Both the position numbers and the translations under genes were made by a program. This document shows, piece by piece, positions 31,775 to 44,383 of a stretch of DNA of 64,000 bases (positions are counted from its first letter, which is position 1; every line of letters starts with the position of its first letter). Under the pieces are notes generated by a model. The model was not told the DNA's origin, did no database searches, and saw nothing but the letters and a program-made list of their open reading frames with translations. Source of the DNA: Brachypterus glaber (taxonomy: Eukaryota; Arthropoda; Insecta; Coleoptera; Kateretidae); the NCBI GenBank assembly GCA_958510825.1, contig OY294044.1, positions 69,638,095-69,702,094 of the forward strand, in the 5' to 3' direction.

Positions 31775-32364
31775 TTTAAAGGGGCCAATGTCGATTTGTC
31801 AATGGCAGCGTTTTCAAAATATTACATCAGAGTTGACGTGTGGTATGGAACAAATATCAATTCAATCGACGAATTTCTTTTTCGTAGGTACTCTACCACG
31901 GGATTTAACGTATGACGCAAGGATTCTTGTTAATTACTTACTCATCAAATTGAAATTCCATTTAATATTTTTATTAATTTTTAAGATGATAAGTAAATAT
32001 TATTAATAATACTGGTTGACAAAAAAAAACATATCTTCCCATTTTGTCGGATATATCATTTTCGATATACTTTTTGATGCTGAACACGAATTTGATTCTG
32101 AGATAAATGCTACTGCTTTTTTGAAAAAAAAGTTAAATATCTTTGTTTACAGCCCTAAAACATTTTTCGATATTTTCCTAGGATGCACATCCTGGGCTTC
32201 CGAGGCGTCACTGGTATTATCAGTACTTGGATTAATTTGTACAAGGCCAATTGTAATTTTGATGGTAGCTAAAATATTAATTTTATAAGGGGGTTTAGCT
32301 AAACTTGTTGTAAATATCTAGACAATGATTGTTTCCGTGTTCCGCAAAAACCAGCAACTTTTTT
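31775..32364. other. No gene seen
   Basis: Three short plus-strand frames (31,730-31,915; 31,764-32,006; 32,016-32,288) lack motifs. The last has two hydrophobic stretches, but nothing else argues for a real protein. Confidence 0.4.
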
Positions 32365-32632
32365 TCCATAGAATAATATTACAATACTGCCCTCTTAGTT
32401 AAAACGTCCTAACACTGCTATTTTCCCTAAATTTTTCGAATAAATGGCAAAATTTCCTGACTTCTAGGTTTAATTTCCTGACTTCCCTCGTTTCCCTGAC
32501 TGGGGGGAACCCTGAAGAATAGATAAATATGGCATAGAACAACCGGCAACCGGCAGGTAAGCCGAAAGTTACAAAAATGTTAGGAGGTTATAACTAAGGA
32601 GGGCAATATAGTTAATAAAAATCTCCATAGAA
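32365..32632. mobile_element. Palindromic MITE, about 270 bp
   Basis: TTCCATAGA, TACTGCCCTCTTAGTTAAAA and TCCTAACA on the left pair with TGTTAGGAGGTTATAACTAA, GGAGGGCAATA and TCTCCATAGAAAG on the right. The loop carries TTTCCTGACTTC twice and TTTCCCTGACT once. Confidence 0.7.
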
Positions 32633-32748
32633 AGAAACATTTAACAAATGGTTACTTTTTTATATTTATGATTTAAACTGATAGTATTTTCACATTTCTA
32701 GTACATTTACATAAGGATACAGATACATTATAAATTATATAATATATT

Positions 32749-32888
32749 GCTCCATCAGATTGCAATTTTTTCCTACACTTAAAAACATCTGAATTTAAGG
32801 AATTTTCGGACCCTTTTTTAAGTGTAAAAAAAATTGTGACCTGACGGAGCAATTCTGAAGTCAGATTCGGTTTCAGCGGTCCTCAAAA
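32749..32888. repeat. Hairpin plus GATTCGG motif
   Basis: TGCTCCATCAGATTGCAATT and CCTACACTTAAAA pair with TTTTAAGTGTAAAAA and CTGACGGAGCA around a short loop. CAGATTCGGTTTCAGCGGTC directly follows, the motif shared with several fold-back elements here. Confidence 0.6.
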
Positions 32889-33031
32889 TATAAAAATGCT
32901 TTGGTCTAGTCTCTAGAATATGATTTTTTTTGTGTGGCTGTGTTATCGATAATGTGGGTCCACAAAATGCATTAGATGATGATTATCTCAATAATAAAAA
33001 AATATATATGAAAAAGCTATTTCTCTTCATA

Positions 33032-33256
33032 TAACTGATAAAGCACTTTATTTGTATCAACAAAATATTTGGTTGGATATGGCCAATTAAATTATTTGGC
33101 TGTGACAAATGAATTTTATTTCTGTCAAATAAACTATTCTTTTCCATTAATAAATCATTTTGAAATTAAAATATTTGTTGGACTCTAATAAAATTTTTTA
33201 CTCATAACCAAATAATTTAATTGGCCATATCCAAATAAATCCTTTTTATCAGTGTA
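33032..33256. mobile_element. TA-flanked MITE, family A copy 1
   Basis: The ends TAACTGATAAAG and CTTTTTATCAGTGTA, with sub-terminal CAAAATATTTGGTTGGATAT and its complement, match copy 2 at 53,792-54,003. Length 225 bp. The TA flanks and CACTGATAAA-type end point to mobilisation by a Tc1/mariner transposase. Confidence 0.8.
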
Positions 33257-33510
33257 TGTTTAAAACTAACTAAAATTACGTTTTTTCTTAATACTTTTTT
33301 ATAATAAGTACAATTGAACTGGTGCATATATTTTATATTTCATCAAACAATTTGTTATTTAAACTTAAATAGGCAAACTAAAAAAAAATATATAAATTAA
33401 CCTAAACTAAAAAAAAAATAAATAATTAACCTAGTTTTATTTTCGAAATTGTATTATATTTTCACACCCACTAACATTTACAGTCAAGTTAATTTGAAGA
33501 GCTTCGTTAT

Positions 33511-34297
33511 GCTTTCCCATTTTAAGAATTTTCAAAGTTTCGGAAAGCCTTGTATTTGTGAAAAAAAAATGTCAGTCGATCCGTCTATCGGTCTGCGAAA
33601 TTTTGTGTGCACGATAACTTAAAAACGCATTAAGCCAGATACCTGAAATTTGGCATACAGGTATGTTACCAAAAGTTCTCGTGATTGTTTTTGGTAAATA
33701 TTGGGATGCAGCAAGGGGGGATTTTTTTTTTTTTGAAAAATTTGAAAATTGCTATATAGGGGTTTTTGAGGTTACTGAAATTGAATCTGATAACAACATT
33801 TTTCTAACTCCACCCCCCAGGGGGTGTGGGGGTAAATATTTTTAAATATTTTCAATATTTTCTTCAAAATTGGTATATAGGGTTTTTTGGAGTCGACGAA
33901 TATGAATCTGATAATGGGGGGGGGGGGGGTAGTTTTTGTGAAAACTGGTATATTGGGCTTTTTGAGGTTGCAGAAAGTGAATCTGTTAATAAAAACAATC
34001 TTACTCCACCCCCTGAGGGGCCAGGGGTAGTTTTCTTGAAAATTTATATATTGGGGTTTTTAAGGTCGCTAAAACTAAATCTTATGATAAAATTTTTCTA
34101 ATTTCACCCCCTGAGGCCTAGGGTAGTTTTTGTGAAAATTGTTTTATTGGGGTTTTTAAGGTTTCTGAAAGAGAATCTGATAACTCCACCCCCTAAGTGG
34201 AGGGGGTAGTTTTTAAGGTTGCTAAAACTGAATCGGAATCTGAAAAAATCCATTTTACATGAGGAGGTGAAAATGGGAAAGCTGGGCAGTGTATTTT
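33511..34297. mobile_element. Composite repeat element, copy 2 (uninterrupted)
   Basis: It begins GCTTTCCCATTTTAAGAATT, contains TCGATCCGTCTATCGGTCTG, CGATAACTTAAAAACGC and TACCAAAAGTTCTCG. Four or more modules of roughly 110-130 bp follow, with TATATAGGGGTTTTTGAGGT, GAATCTGATAA and a CCACCCCC / GGGGGGT hairpin. It ends GGAGGTGAAAATGGGAAAGC and TGGGCAGTGTATTTT. It is the uninterrupted relative of 14,392-17,215. Apparent open frames are minisatellite translations. Confidence 0.75.
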
Positions 34298-37138
34298 TTT
34301 GTGTTCACAGTATCTAACTTGTACTGTATTTTCCACCCAGTTAAAACCACAATGCTTAGTAAGTCGATATCTAAGAATTCTACAACATTTGTCGCAGTCT
34401 CGGTCACAGTAGATACTATATCAAATTTTTTATTAGTCAGGCTCAGTCAGGTTAAGTATATGATTCTGCATCAAAAACTATAAAAAAAAACAAGATACTG
34501 CCATATTTCTTGTATTTATTTCAAGTCAGAAAATGGATACTAAGAAAGCTACAGTTCTTTAAGAGGAAGTCAAACATTAATGGACAGCAGTCCAATACGT
34601 TAGGCAATACCAACCCAAAAATAAAATCCCCTAAAAATATTATATTTGGATTTTATCACAGTGCAATTTTGCAAAATTATTAAAGAATACATTAAACACA
34701 AAAACAAGTACAAAATCTTCACACACAACGGTGTGTTATCAATGACTGTCAAATTAAGGGGTAGGTCATACGTTCCCTAGGAAACTTTAGACCTACTGTA
34801 CACATAGCTGTGTTATAAAAATAAAATAAAAATAAAAAACATATATCTTACCTTCATGTAATTTAAAATATAATCTAAAATGTTATTTTTACCCAAAATA
34901 TGTATAATTTTATTTTTAAACAATAATAATTATACTTTTATCTCTTTCTGTGGAACTTCTCTCTTTATCTAATCTAAATAGGCGGCAGTCCATTGGCAAA
35001 GCATGGGATATTCCATGCCAAAAGCCTTTAAAAGAAAAAATACAAATTACCCCTATAAGTTATTAATTTCTAATGATTTCACATCAAACACTATGATTGA
35101 GCTAAGACATGTTTACAAAAATAGACCTTTCTAAAGATGGCTTCCCTAAAAACAATTTCATGACATAGCTACATTTTTTTTCTAACGGTTTTTCTATTTT
35201 TTATGAAAGTCCAGTAATATGATAAAAGTAAATTGCAATAAATGTACACAGGCTGATATTTTAAAGGGTGGTAGTGGATGGTAACAGAATGCTTCTGTTA
35301 GTTTTTCACCGGGTGATGTCCGATATCTTGAATTTTAGGGGTGAGTACGGTTATCTTGCTAAATAAGCATCTTACGATAAAAATGCATATTACCAATTTT
35401 CTTAAGGAGCAAATTTCTAACAATTTTCTTAAGGGGCAAATTTCTAACAATTTTTGAAAGGATAATTTTTTTATTATATTAATAACAATCGAGTTATAAA
35501 CACTCAAAAATGGCCATGTTGGGGGTGAAATTGCTTTTTTCGATTTTTCAGCCAAATTATTCATCGGAGTATAAAAGTGTATAAAAGTGGTTATAAGCAA
35601 ACTTGTATCTCTTGTAAAAAGTTTTATAGATGCTCTTTTATTTTATTGCTTTTAAGTTTAGAAATGATAAATTGAACGTTTGTAACGCAGCGGATAATCT
35701 CAGTTTGGTGCAGAAAACCATTTTACTTTCTGAGATATAAGCAATGCGACAACTTACCCTGTGACTACTAGCCCCGGTCCCCCCTACTTATCTATTAACT
35801 TATAAGTTATAAAAATATAACTTCTAAAAAAAAATCATGCAAAACCAATTCTAAGATATTAGGCAAAGAAATTAATATATCTACTTCAACTAGTAAACTC
35901 ACAATGATTGTGTTGTTTCTTATGGAATTTTTATATCTTATTGGAAATTAAGAAAAAATCCTTGGTTTACTTTGTAATTATTAATAGCTCCTCTATTTTG
36001 ACACAAAGTACAATTTAAAAATTATATATTATTTTTAAATAGATACTCTTGAAATCAAAAATGGTTTTTATCCTTTTTGAGATGTATAAACTAAATTTTA
36101 ATTAAATTTTCTAAAAAAGCATATTTTTTAAAGTTACCATACTATAAAATTTTAATTTTCTAAAGGACATTTACAAAATTTTAATATCTTTGTTATTTAA
36201 TACATTTGTTAGAATTAATCAATAAAGTAGGAAGAACTTTTATCTTAAAATATTCAAAAAATCCTTGCTAAATCAATTTTAAGAAATTAGACAATTAGAC
36301 ATATTAGACAATTATAATTGCTATAGCAATAAATTAAATAAATATTTGTCTTTGAAGTAAAATAATATAACTATAAAAAAAATTCTTGCAAGGTTGTCTA
36401 AGACACATTATTAATTAATACATATGAATGGGTACGAGAATTATGGTGTACGACCTTTTTTCTGCAAATTAAATATGAATGATTTAATAAGACGAAAAAT
36501 AATATAATATATCGTGGGCTTACAAGTAAAGAGCACTAAGTCAAAAAACATGGTTTTGAGATATTGATAAATTTAACTTTCATTTTTGTTTTTTAATTTT
36601 TGTAATAATTGTTTTTTTGTGAAGTTAGAAAATTATCATATCAAGTCTCTAGCTTAAAGCGTTCTTAAGTGTTCGTGATTCATATCGACATAAAACAAAA
36701 AAATACGCAAAAACACTGCTGCCGACAAGAATACTTTCCCTATTATAGGCCAAGGTTCAAAAACAAAAAAAAAAATTAAAAGATAAAAAGTAAAAAAATA
36801 AACAAAAATATTTCTAAAAAAATGCTTTTTTTAAAAAAGGTTTTTTTTTGTAAAACGAAAAAAAAATGAAAACAAAATATATTTAGTAGAATACAAAAAG
36901 AAAACGAAAAAAAAAAACTACAAGAATGCACGTCTTGGCAAACAAACAAGCACTAATTAGTACACTAAGTCGCTGTATTATTAATTTGTGTGCAAAAACA
37001 TTCAAAATAATAAACGTACTAAGTGACTTGGTGCCTATTGCCAGATAAAATTTTAAACAAAACCAAATTGGTGCGTTTTGTATAGTGGGTAACTCTCTTG
37101 GCAGTCCACCTAGAAGTTAGTTCGGTTTACCTGTACAT
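34298..37138. other. AT-rich DNA, no gene seen
   Basis: Small items only: a 27-bp tandem duplication at 35,394-35,447 (CAATTTTCTTAAGG..); an inverted fragment of the composite element at about 36,640-36,720 (CTAGCTTAAAGCGTTCTTAA, then TATCGACATAAAAC, compare 14,480-14,640); and GCATGGGATATTCCATGC at about 35,002. The 100-codon minus frame at 35,298-35,600 spans the duplication and is unsupported. Confidence 0.45.
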
Positions 37139-37921
37139 TAGAGTGGTCCCCAAATTTCAAAAGGGGTTTAGAAACAATTTGAATGCATGGGTATGTAGAC
37201 CCATATGACAATATATTTTGAACAAAAATTCAACCCGATCGCATTACGGATACGACCGCACAGTGGTTGAAAAATTTGCAATTTCAGTCATTTTACGAGC
37301 TTCTTTATTTTTGAAACTCCTAATCACCAGATTTTAAAATATTAAACTATTATAATTTTAAATTTTTGCCTAATACGTGCTTTTAATTTGTTCAAAATTT
37401 ACCATTGATAAACCCTTCCTAAATGATAGTACAGTGGGTCTTAATATTAAAAATGGGGTCATTTCATCACCCTTTCTCATTTATTTTCACTTACCCCATC
37501 TAACGGGTTTTAAAATGTTAACGGGCACAAGGCTAAGCTTGCACCTGAATACCTATTGGAAAGGCCTGCAAAATGTTGGCCCAATCCAAAAACGTTTAGA
37601 GGTCGCGCAAAATAGATTTATGTTAAAAAACACAAGATATTACCACATTTTTCGCAGCATCAAAGGGAAACTATCTTCAAAAAGTGTTCAAAAGTCAAAT
37701 TTTGAGAAATATTTCCAAAAGCCAGTTGGAAGCAATTTTTATTTTTAATATTGGGTATATACATTAATCCACCATCTTGGAAAATGGCGTCTAATTTGTA
37801 ATATTGCATATAACTTAAAAACGAATTATCGGATCAAAAAATATCCGATTGCCAGGTAGAAGAATGTTACTAAAATGCATTATTTATTTTTTTCAGGACA
37901 CAGTGGCTAAATATATGTATA

Positions 37922-38754
37922 TACCGGGTGTTTCAGGAAGGTTCACACCCCATAACTTATTTATTTTTTTAAGTAGGATATTGAAATTTACAGGAGCTAC
38001 ATTATGTATAATTTAGGATTTTTCGAGATTGTTAAAAAAAAATTACACTTACGGTTTCGCTGGAAATGAATCAAACTTTCGATTTTTAAATAGAGCACCC
38101 TGTATATTTTTACATTTTTTAATTCAGAAATAAATTCTGAGAAAAAGCATGAGTCACTTGTTAATTTTTGACAGGTCATGTAATTTTTTATTTAAATTTT
38201 TATTTTAAATCTTTGGGGTTTTAATACCAAGTTCTTCCAAATTAACTATTCAAATGTGGCATCAAAATGTTCGCAAGAAAATTCTCTCTCATTTTAACCT
38301 AATAAGCCACCCTTTTTCCATTAAAAAAAATACTTATGGAACAAAGTATGTTTTTCGAACTTTTAAGAGCCCATTAAATATAGAGTTTTGGGAAAAAACA
38401 AAATAGTATTTTTCTTAAGATACTAGACAAAAAATTAAACGAATAAGCTAATTCAAGGCACTATAGATTTAATGAAAATTTAAATAACAAATGACATGAC
38501 CCGTCAAGAATTGACAAGTGACACATGCTTCTTCTCAGAATTGATTTTTAAATCAAAATATGTAAAAATATACAGGGTGTTCATTTAAAATCGAAAGTTT
38601 GATTCATTTCCGGTGAAACCGGAAGTGTCAAAATTTTTTTAACCATCTCGAAAAATCCTAAATTATACATAATGTAGCTCCTGCAAATTTCACGATCCTA
38701 CCTAAAAAAATTAAAAGTTAAGGGGTGAGAACCACCTTCCTGAAACACCCGGTA
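37922..38754. mobile_element. Inner palindromic MITE, ends TA|CCGGGTGTTTCAGG
   Basis: TACCGGGTGTTTCAGGAAGG and CCTTCCTGAAACACCCGGTA form the ends. The arms share TAATTTAGGATTTTTCGAGA and TCGAAAGTTTGATTCATTTC with their complements, and the inner strings TACAGGGTG / CACCCTGTA. It lies at the centre of the outer palindrome. Confidence 0.85.
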
Positions 38755-39092
38755 TATAAATCAAAGGCAAATACTACAAAACTCCTAATTGTTAATTTTT
38801 AATTTGCTTTATTTTTTAGTTTTTTAGTTTTAGTTAATATTTAATGCTTTTTTTTTTTTTTCTTATTTCTTAAAATTATTAATATTATTATTATTTTTTG
38901 TAACTCTCATTGTTTTATATTTAACGTTTTTTTTTGGATTAGCGGAAGATCAGACTTTCTAAGGACCAAATTATAATGTAAATTTTGTATGAACAGAACC
39001 ATTTTTGGTTCTTGGAAAGAGCTGAGCTAACTCCTTTTTATGTATGTATACCCTTACATAAATAAACTTATTATTATTATTATTATTATTAT
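38755..39092 (+). mobile_element. 3' end of a non-LTR retrotransposon with (TTA)n tail
   Basis: The last part (GGACCAAATTATAATGTAAA, GAACAGAACCATTTTTGGTT, AAAGAGCTGAGCTAACTCC, TACATAAATAAACTTATT) has the look of an insect LINE 3' UTR and ends in about seven TTA repeats. It has no coding sequence, so it is a severely 5'-truncated copy. It sits between the inner MITE and the right arm of the outer palindrome. Its 5' limit is uncertain; the first 100 bp are AT-rich and may belong to something else. Confidence 0.6.
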
Positions 39093-39838
39093 ACATATAT
39101 TTGGCAAGCGTGCCTTTTACCTGGCAATCGAATATTTTTGATCAGATAATTCGTTTTTAGGTTATATGCAATATTACAAATTGAACGCCATTTTCCAACA
39201 TGGCGGATTATTGTATATACCCAAAATTAAAAAAAAAATAATTTTTCCAACTGGCTTTTGGAAATTTTTGTCAAAATTTGACGTTTGAACGCTTTTTAAA
39301 GATATTTTTCCTTTGATGCTGCGAAAAATGTGGTAAAATCTTGTGTTTTTTAACATAAATCGATTTTGCGCGACCTCTAAACGTTTTTGGATTTGGTCAA
39401 AATTTGCAGGCTTTTCCTATAGGTATTCAGGTGGAAGTTTAGCCTTGTGCCCGTTAACTTTTTAAAACCCTTTAGACGGGGTAAGTGAAAATGTAAGTGA
39501 GAAAGGGTGATGAAATGACCCCATTTTTAATATTAAGACCCACTGTACTACCATTTAGCAAGGGTTTATCAATGTCAAATTAAAAAAAAAATAAAAACAC
39601 GTATTAGACAACGATTTAAAATTATAATAGTTTAACATTTTAAAATCTGGTGATTAGGAATTTCAAAAATAAAGAATCTCGTAAAATGAGTGAAATCGCA
39701 AATTTTTCAACCACCGTGCGGTCGTATCCGTAATGCGATCGAGTTGAATTTTTGTTCAAAATATATTGTCGTATGGGTTTACATACCCAAGTATTCAAAT
39801 TGTTCCTAAACTCCTTTTGAAATTTGGGGACCACTCTA

Positions 39839-40791
39839 CTGTACATACATAGATCATCAAAAATTAATTAAAGTGCCATTTAAATCCCATTTTTGCAAAA
39901 AGTTGACTTAGTGCCTTTTACTCGTAATAGTAGTATAATTACTATAGATATTTATTCTAAGGGTAAATACATGGAAGATCCGAGGTTTTGTCGTGGTGGG
40001 TGTGGTGGTAAAATATGCCGACCGAAAAAAATTTGACAAGAAAAAGCTCCTCGCTGCCAAAAAATTTGATGACTAAAAAAAAGTCTTCAACAAAAATTTG
40101 CCGACTGATCTACGATTTTTTTGCTCAGTCGTTTTGTGGGGTGGTGGAACATTACATACAGAAAAGTATATTCATTCGGTATTTTTTTAGAGAAAGAGAT
40201 CAATTACATACTCTATATGTTTAATTAAAAAAAAATGGGAAAAAAGGCTTAAAAATATATGTTTTATTTGAAAATAAACTATTGTTTTTTCATAAATTTT
40301 ATTTAAATAAACCCTAATTAAAGAGTGGTTTATTTCATAACAGTATTTATTTACTTAAATCAAGTTTCTATGTGTATATAAAACACTATTAAGTTTAATG
40401 ACAAAAAAAGTAAAGTAATATATTGTTTTTGTTAAATAAATAAAAAAAAACTAGTAAAACATACATTATAACGGTAAGGAAATATTTTCAGTAATTGAAA
40501 TTAAAAGTGTTGACTATAGCTAAACCTCTATGCAGTGTTGCCAACTCTTTTCGGTAAGAAAACTAAAAAATAACAATAAAATCTGCATAGGAAGAGCTAC
40601 AAAACATTCTCCTAAAAATTTTGATTTTTTTTTTTTAATAAACTATTATTATTATTTTTTAATAAAATAATAATAAATTTTTAAATATGTTTAAAAAGGC
40701 AACCTTTAAAACCCACAGATACATTTTAACTACCAAAAAATCAGAAAGTCCAAACTCCCCCAAAAACCCTTCTTAGTGAACCTATATACAT
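39839..40791. other. AT-rich DNA with a degenerate minisatellite
   Basis: 40,012-40,120 repeats GCCGAC, AAAAAATTTG and GACTAAAAAAAAG words, like reverse copies of 57,600-57,730. The remainder is AT-rich without a gene. Confidence 0.45.
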
Positions 40792-41728
40792 TAGGGTGGT
40801 CCAAAAAAAATTATTTACTTAGTAGTAGTAGTAGTTTTTTTTACTTAATCTTTTCTATGTGTCATGGTTAGAATGCCCTTAGAGTAAACATTTATATAGA
40901 TAACCCTAAGGCGTACTTTTAGTCTCCTAAAAACCCTAAAATCATGCAAATATCTATAAAATTCGTATAAAACCAACCCTAGTGTTTGTAATTTTATAAA
41001 ATTTAAAAGCCTTGATATCTATATTTTTTCTTTTTGAGTCTTTTAAGTCTGCAAAATCTTAGCCGTGCCAACAAGTTCCCGAAATTGCCCCTAAATTCCA
41101 AAAAAGTGCAGTTTCTATTAATTTTTGCTATTGAAGAATTATAAATATTAAATAAAAAAATTTATATGTCACATTTTTTTTCGATATAAACCTATTTTAG
41201 TTATTTTAAAATATTAGAATAATCTAAGCGCCATTTAAAATAAACATTTTAAGAAAAATTTCAAAATTTTAACTAAAGCCTAAAATTGCACTTAGACTTG
41301 TTGTAGATTATCGTAATCTTTTAAAATAACTAAAATAGGTTTACATAAAAAAAAAATGTGACATAAAAACTTTTTAATTTAATATTTTTAATTCGCCAGT
41401 TGCACAAATTAATAAAAAATTCACTTTTTCGGAAAAAGTTTAGGGGCAATTTCGGGGCCTTGTTATTTTTATCAGGCTAACATTTTGCAGGCCTATTTTT
41501 ATACTCAAATAAAAAAAATATATAGATATCAAGGCTTTTCAATTTTATAAAATTGAAAATACTAGGGCTGGTTTTATACGAACTTTCAGGACATTTGCGT
41601 GATTTTTGGGTTTTTAGGGCCCTAAAATTACCACTTAGGGTTGTCTATATGAATTTTTACTCTAAAGGCATTCTAACCACGACAAATAGAAAAGATTAAG
41701 TAAATATTTTTTTTGTTTGGACCACCCA
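40792..41728. mobile_element. Palindromic MITE, ends TA|GGGTGGTCC
   Basis: GGGTGGTCCAAA and TTTGGACCACCC form the ends. The arms share TTACTTAATCTTTTCTA, GAATGCC, GATATCTATATTTTTT and AAATTTTATAAAA-type words with their complements. The end sequence resembles that of the 2.7-kb element at 37,139. The left TA is present; the right one is lost. A short (GTA)n run (40,830) interrupts the left arm. Confidence 0.75.
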
Positions 41729-42004
41729 AATATACATACAATCTACGCCGAAAAATTTATGCAAACTCTGGTAATTTGAATTATTTAAGTTAAAAGGGTC
41801 GAAAGTTACAAACCGACAGACAATGCCAATCTCATAGTCGAGAACTTGGCACCACTGCCACTCTGGCGTAATAGTTATCTTCTATTTGTACAAAGAAAGT
41901 AAATTAACATTATTAGGTACAGTTTTTATCAACAAAAAAAGTACAATCTTCCATGCTTTAATTTTGCTTTTATTTAATGACCAACAACAGTACATACTAT
42001 TAGT

Positions 42005-42912
42005 TTATTTACAATTATTATATTATTCACAGCGCCTGCGCTAGAATAATATTATACCGTAGTTTTTAATTTTCCAAAATCGCCAAAACACGTCCTAGAC
42101 AAAAAATTCTTGGATATAATTTCATGAAAAACTAAGAAACTTTGAAAATGTCCGTCTGTCCGTCTGTCCGTCTGTCCGTCTGTCCGTCTGTCCGTCTGTC
42201 CGTCTGTCCGTCTGTCCGTCTGTCCGTCTGTCCGTCTGTCCGTCTGTCCGTCTGTCCGTCTGTCCGTCTGTCCGTCTGTCCGTCTGTCCGTCTGTCCGTC
42301 TGTCCGTCTGTCCGTCTGTCCGTCTGTCCGTCTGTCCGTCTGTCCGTCTGTCCGTCTGTCCGTCTGTCCGTCTGTCCGTCTGTCCGTCTGTCAGTCTGTC
42401 CGTCTGTCCGTCTGTCCGTCTGTCCGTCTGTCCGTCTGTCCGTCTGTCCGTCTGTCCGTCTGTCCGTCTGTCCGTCTGTCCGTCTGTCCGTCTGTCCGTC
42501 TGTCCGTCTGTCCGTCTGTCCGTCTGTCCGTCTGTCCGTCTGTCCGTCTGTCCGTCTGTCCGTCTGTCCGTCTGTCCGTCTGTCCGTCTGTCCGTCTGTC
42601 CGTCTGTCCGTCTGTCCGTCTGTCCGTCTGTCCGTCTGTCCGTCTGTCCGTCTGTCCGTCTGTCCGTCTGTCCGTCTGTCCGTCTGTCCGTCTGTCCGTC
42701 TGTCCGTCTGTCCGTCTGTCCGTCTGTCCGTCTGTCCGTCTGTCCGTCTGTCCGTCTGTCCGTATGTCCGTATGTCCGTCTGTCCGTCTGTCCGTCTGTC
42801 CGTCTGTCTGTCTGTCCGTCTGTCCGTCTGTTCGTCTGTCCGTCTGTCCATCTGTCCGTCTATCACACGTCCTAGACAAAATATTCTTGGATACAAATGT
42901 GTTTGGACTTTA
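42005..42912. mobile_element. Repeat element with TCTGTCCG core, expanded copy
   Basis: 42,005-42,120 matches the copy at 29,850-29,960. The octamer core then expands to about 0.7 kb. After the array the flank CACGTCCTAGACAAAATATT, then CTTGGATA, appears again (42,866), matching the pre-array flank at 42,093. So the array lies between two direct copies of the element's own sequence. Confidence 0.7.
42150..42862. repeat. Octamer array (TCTGTCCG)n
   Basis: About 89 units, near-homogeneous, with rare variants (TCAGTCTG at about 42,391, TATGTCCG near 42,764, TTCGTCTG near 42,830), mostly toward the right end. It is open in five frames; the 257- and 263-residue frames are artefacts. Confidence 0.97.
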
Positions 42913-44383
42913 TAACATGTCAAACCAACTTTTATATTTATTTTATCGCAAAATTATATAAATTGTTTTAATACTTATCTTAATATTTTTGTTCTTTAAT
43001 TTCGTTAATTTAATTCCATTCTCGCTTGCTAAACTAAAACCTTTATTGTCCATTTTTAAATTGCAAATTACGGTTCTGTCAAAAGTTCAGTCACTGACTA
43101 GCGCAGTACCGCGCTAGTAATATTAAAAAGTTAATATGGAAAAACTGTCATCATATTTTATAAAAAGAATATTTTGTTGTATTTTTTGGTAAATAATAAA
43201 GTAATAACAATAATTATAGTAGATTCGAATATTGGATGTGCGAATATACTGCGTAGTTTATTTTATAAAACATAACTATATTCTATACACAAACATATAC
43301 TATTTAAACCTGGTGTAAAAATATTCACTGTGCGATTTTTAATTTACTATCTTGCTTGATGAAACAGACCATATAAATAGTAATATATTCACATTTAATT
43401 ATAAATTGGTTTTAGGTAAGAAATTTTGTTGTAAAAGATAAATGCCGAAAAACAAAATACTACGATGATTCTCACTAGAATCTCTACAGCAGAAAATTCC
43501 CGATATAACTTTAAATTGGGTTTAGTGGTATGTTTAATATAATATAAATAAAACTATTATTATGTTAAATTTATTTATTTAATGTAATATTTTTTTTTCT
43601 GTAAAATAATGCTAACTTAAATTACATTTAGTTTTTAAGCTAAAATGTCGTCTTGTCGGATCCTTAGTTATTAATGTTAATATTTATATTTTTAAAATTG
43701 TTAATAATTATTAAAAGTTATTTTTTATTTTCGTGGAGAACACCATCTATAAATGCGTTTATAAAGCTTAAATGTGTAGCTAACTTCACCAGTGTATAAA
43801 TTTCAAGATGGTGTCAGTTTTTTCGTGGAACATAAAATATACAATTGTGAAAAAAAAGGTATAATTGTGAATAAAATAGTATACAAACTTCGGTGAAAAA
43901 TTTCATTTGTCCTTCGAGAATTAGAAAAACCTGGGAGCAAGCTTCTCAATTTGCTAACCTTCTCTCAGGAAATGAAACATTTTCTACCTCAGTATGTAAT
44001 AAACTATTTCATCTTGAGTAATAGTACAGATTAACAAAGTAGGATTTTATTTATGAAGGGAAGAGTTTGACGCACGAGGCCCGAGTTGATCAACTATTTT
44101 TTCTAAAAAAAAGTACCATAAATGAAGAGTGAAAAAGTTGACTTAAAAGCCTAACGCTGATTTCTTGCGAAATACGGTTTTTGCTTGCGGGTGCTAAACG
44201 TAGGTACTTCATCAGTCTAGTTAATAAGAATTCCAGTACCAATACATGTAAAATCAGAATTCCGATACGGGAATTTTGTCATTGAATGACATTATTAATT
44301 CGTAAAAATGTTTCAAATGTGAAAAGGTTTAAAAATACAAACCATACTTTTATTGAAAGATAAATAGGTTCTATGTCATATGA
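42913..44383. other. AT-rich DNA, no gene seen
   Basis: No open frame of note. A small hairpin CTAGCGCAGTACCGCGCTAG lies at about 43,098. Confidence 0.5.

Larger units (their letters stand above)
37139..39838. mobile_element. 2.7-kb palindromic element, ends TA|GAGTGGTCCCC
   Basis: GAGTGGTCCCCAAATTTCAA after TA at 37,139 pairs with its complement ending before TA at 39,837. The arms (37,139-37,921 and about 39,090-39,838) match along their length, for example TACGACCGCACAGTGG-type, CCCATTTTTAATATTAAGAC and CGACCTCTAAACGTTTTTGG words with their complements. The 123-codon plus frame and 60- and 68-codon minus frames are arm translations without domains. The centre is occupied by another MITE and a LINE 3' end. 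Confidence 0.85.

Noticed and set aside
32016..32288. 90-codon frame with hydrophobic segments
   Set aside because: Hydrophobic runs follow from T-rich sequence; no signal, homology or neighbouring exon could be supported.
42132..42923. 257-263 residue repeat proteins and CRISPR-like regularity
   Set aside because: Translation of the octamer array; there are no spacers between units, so it is not a CRISPR array.
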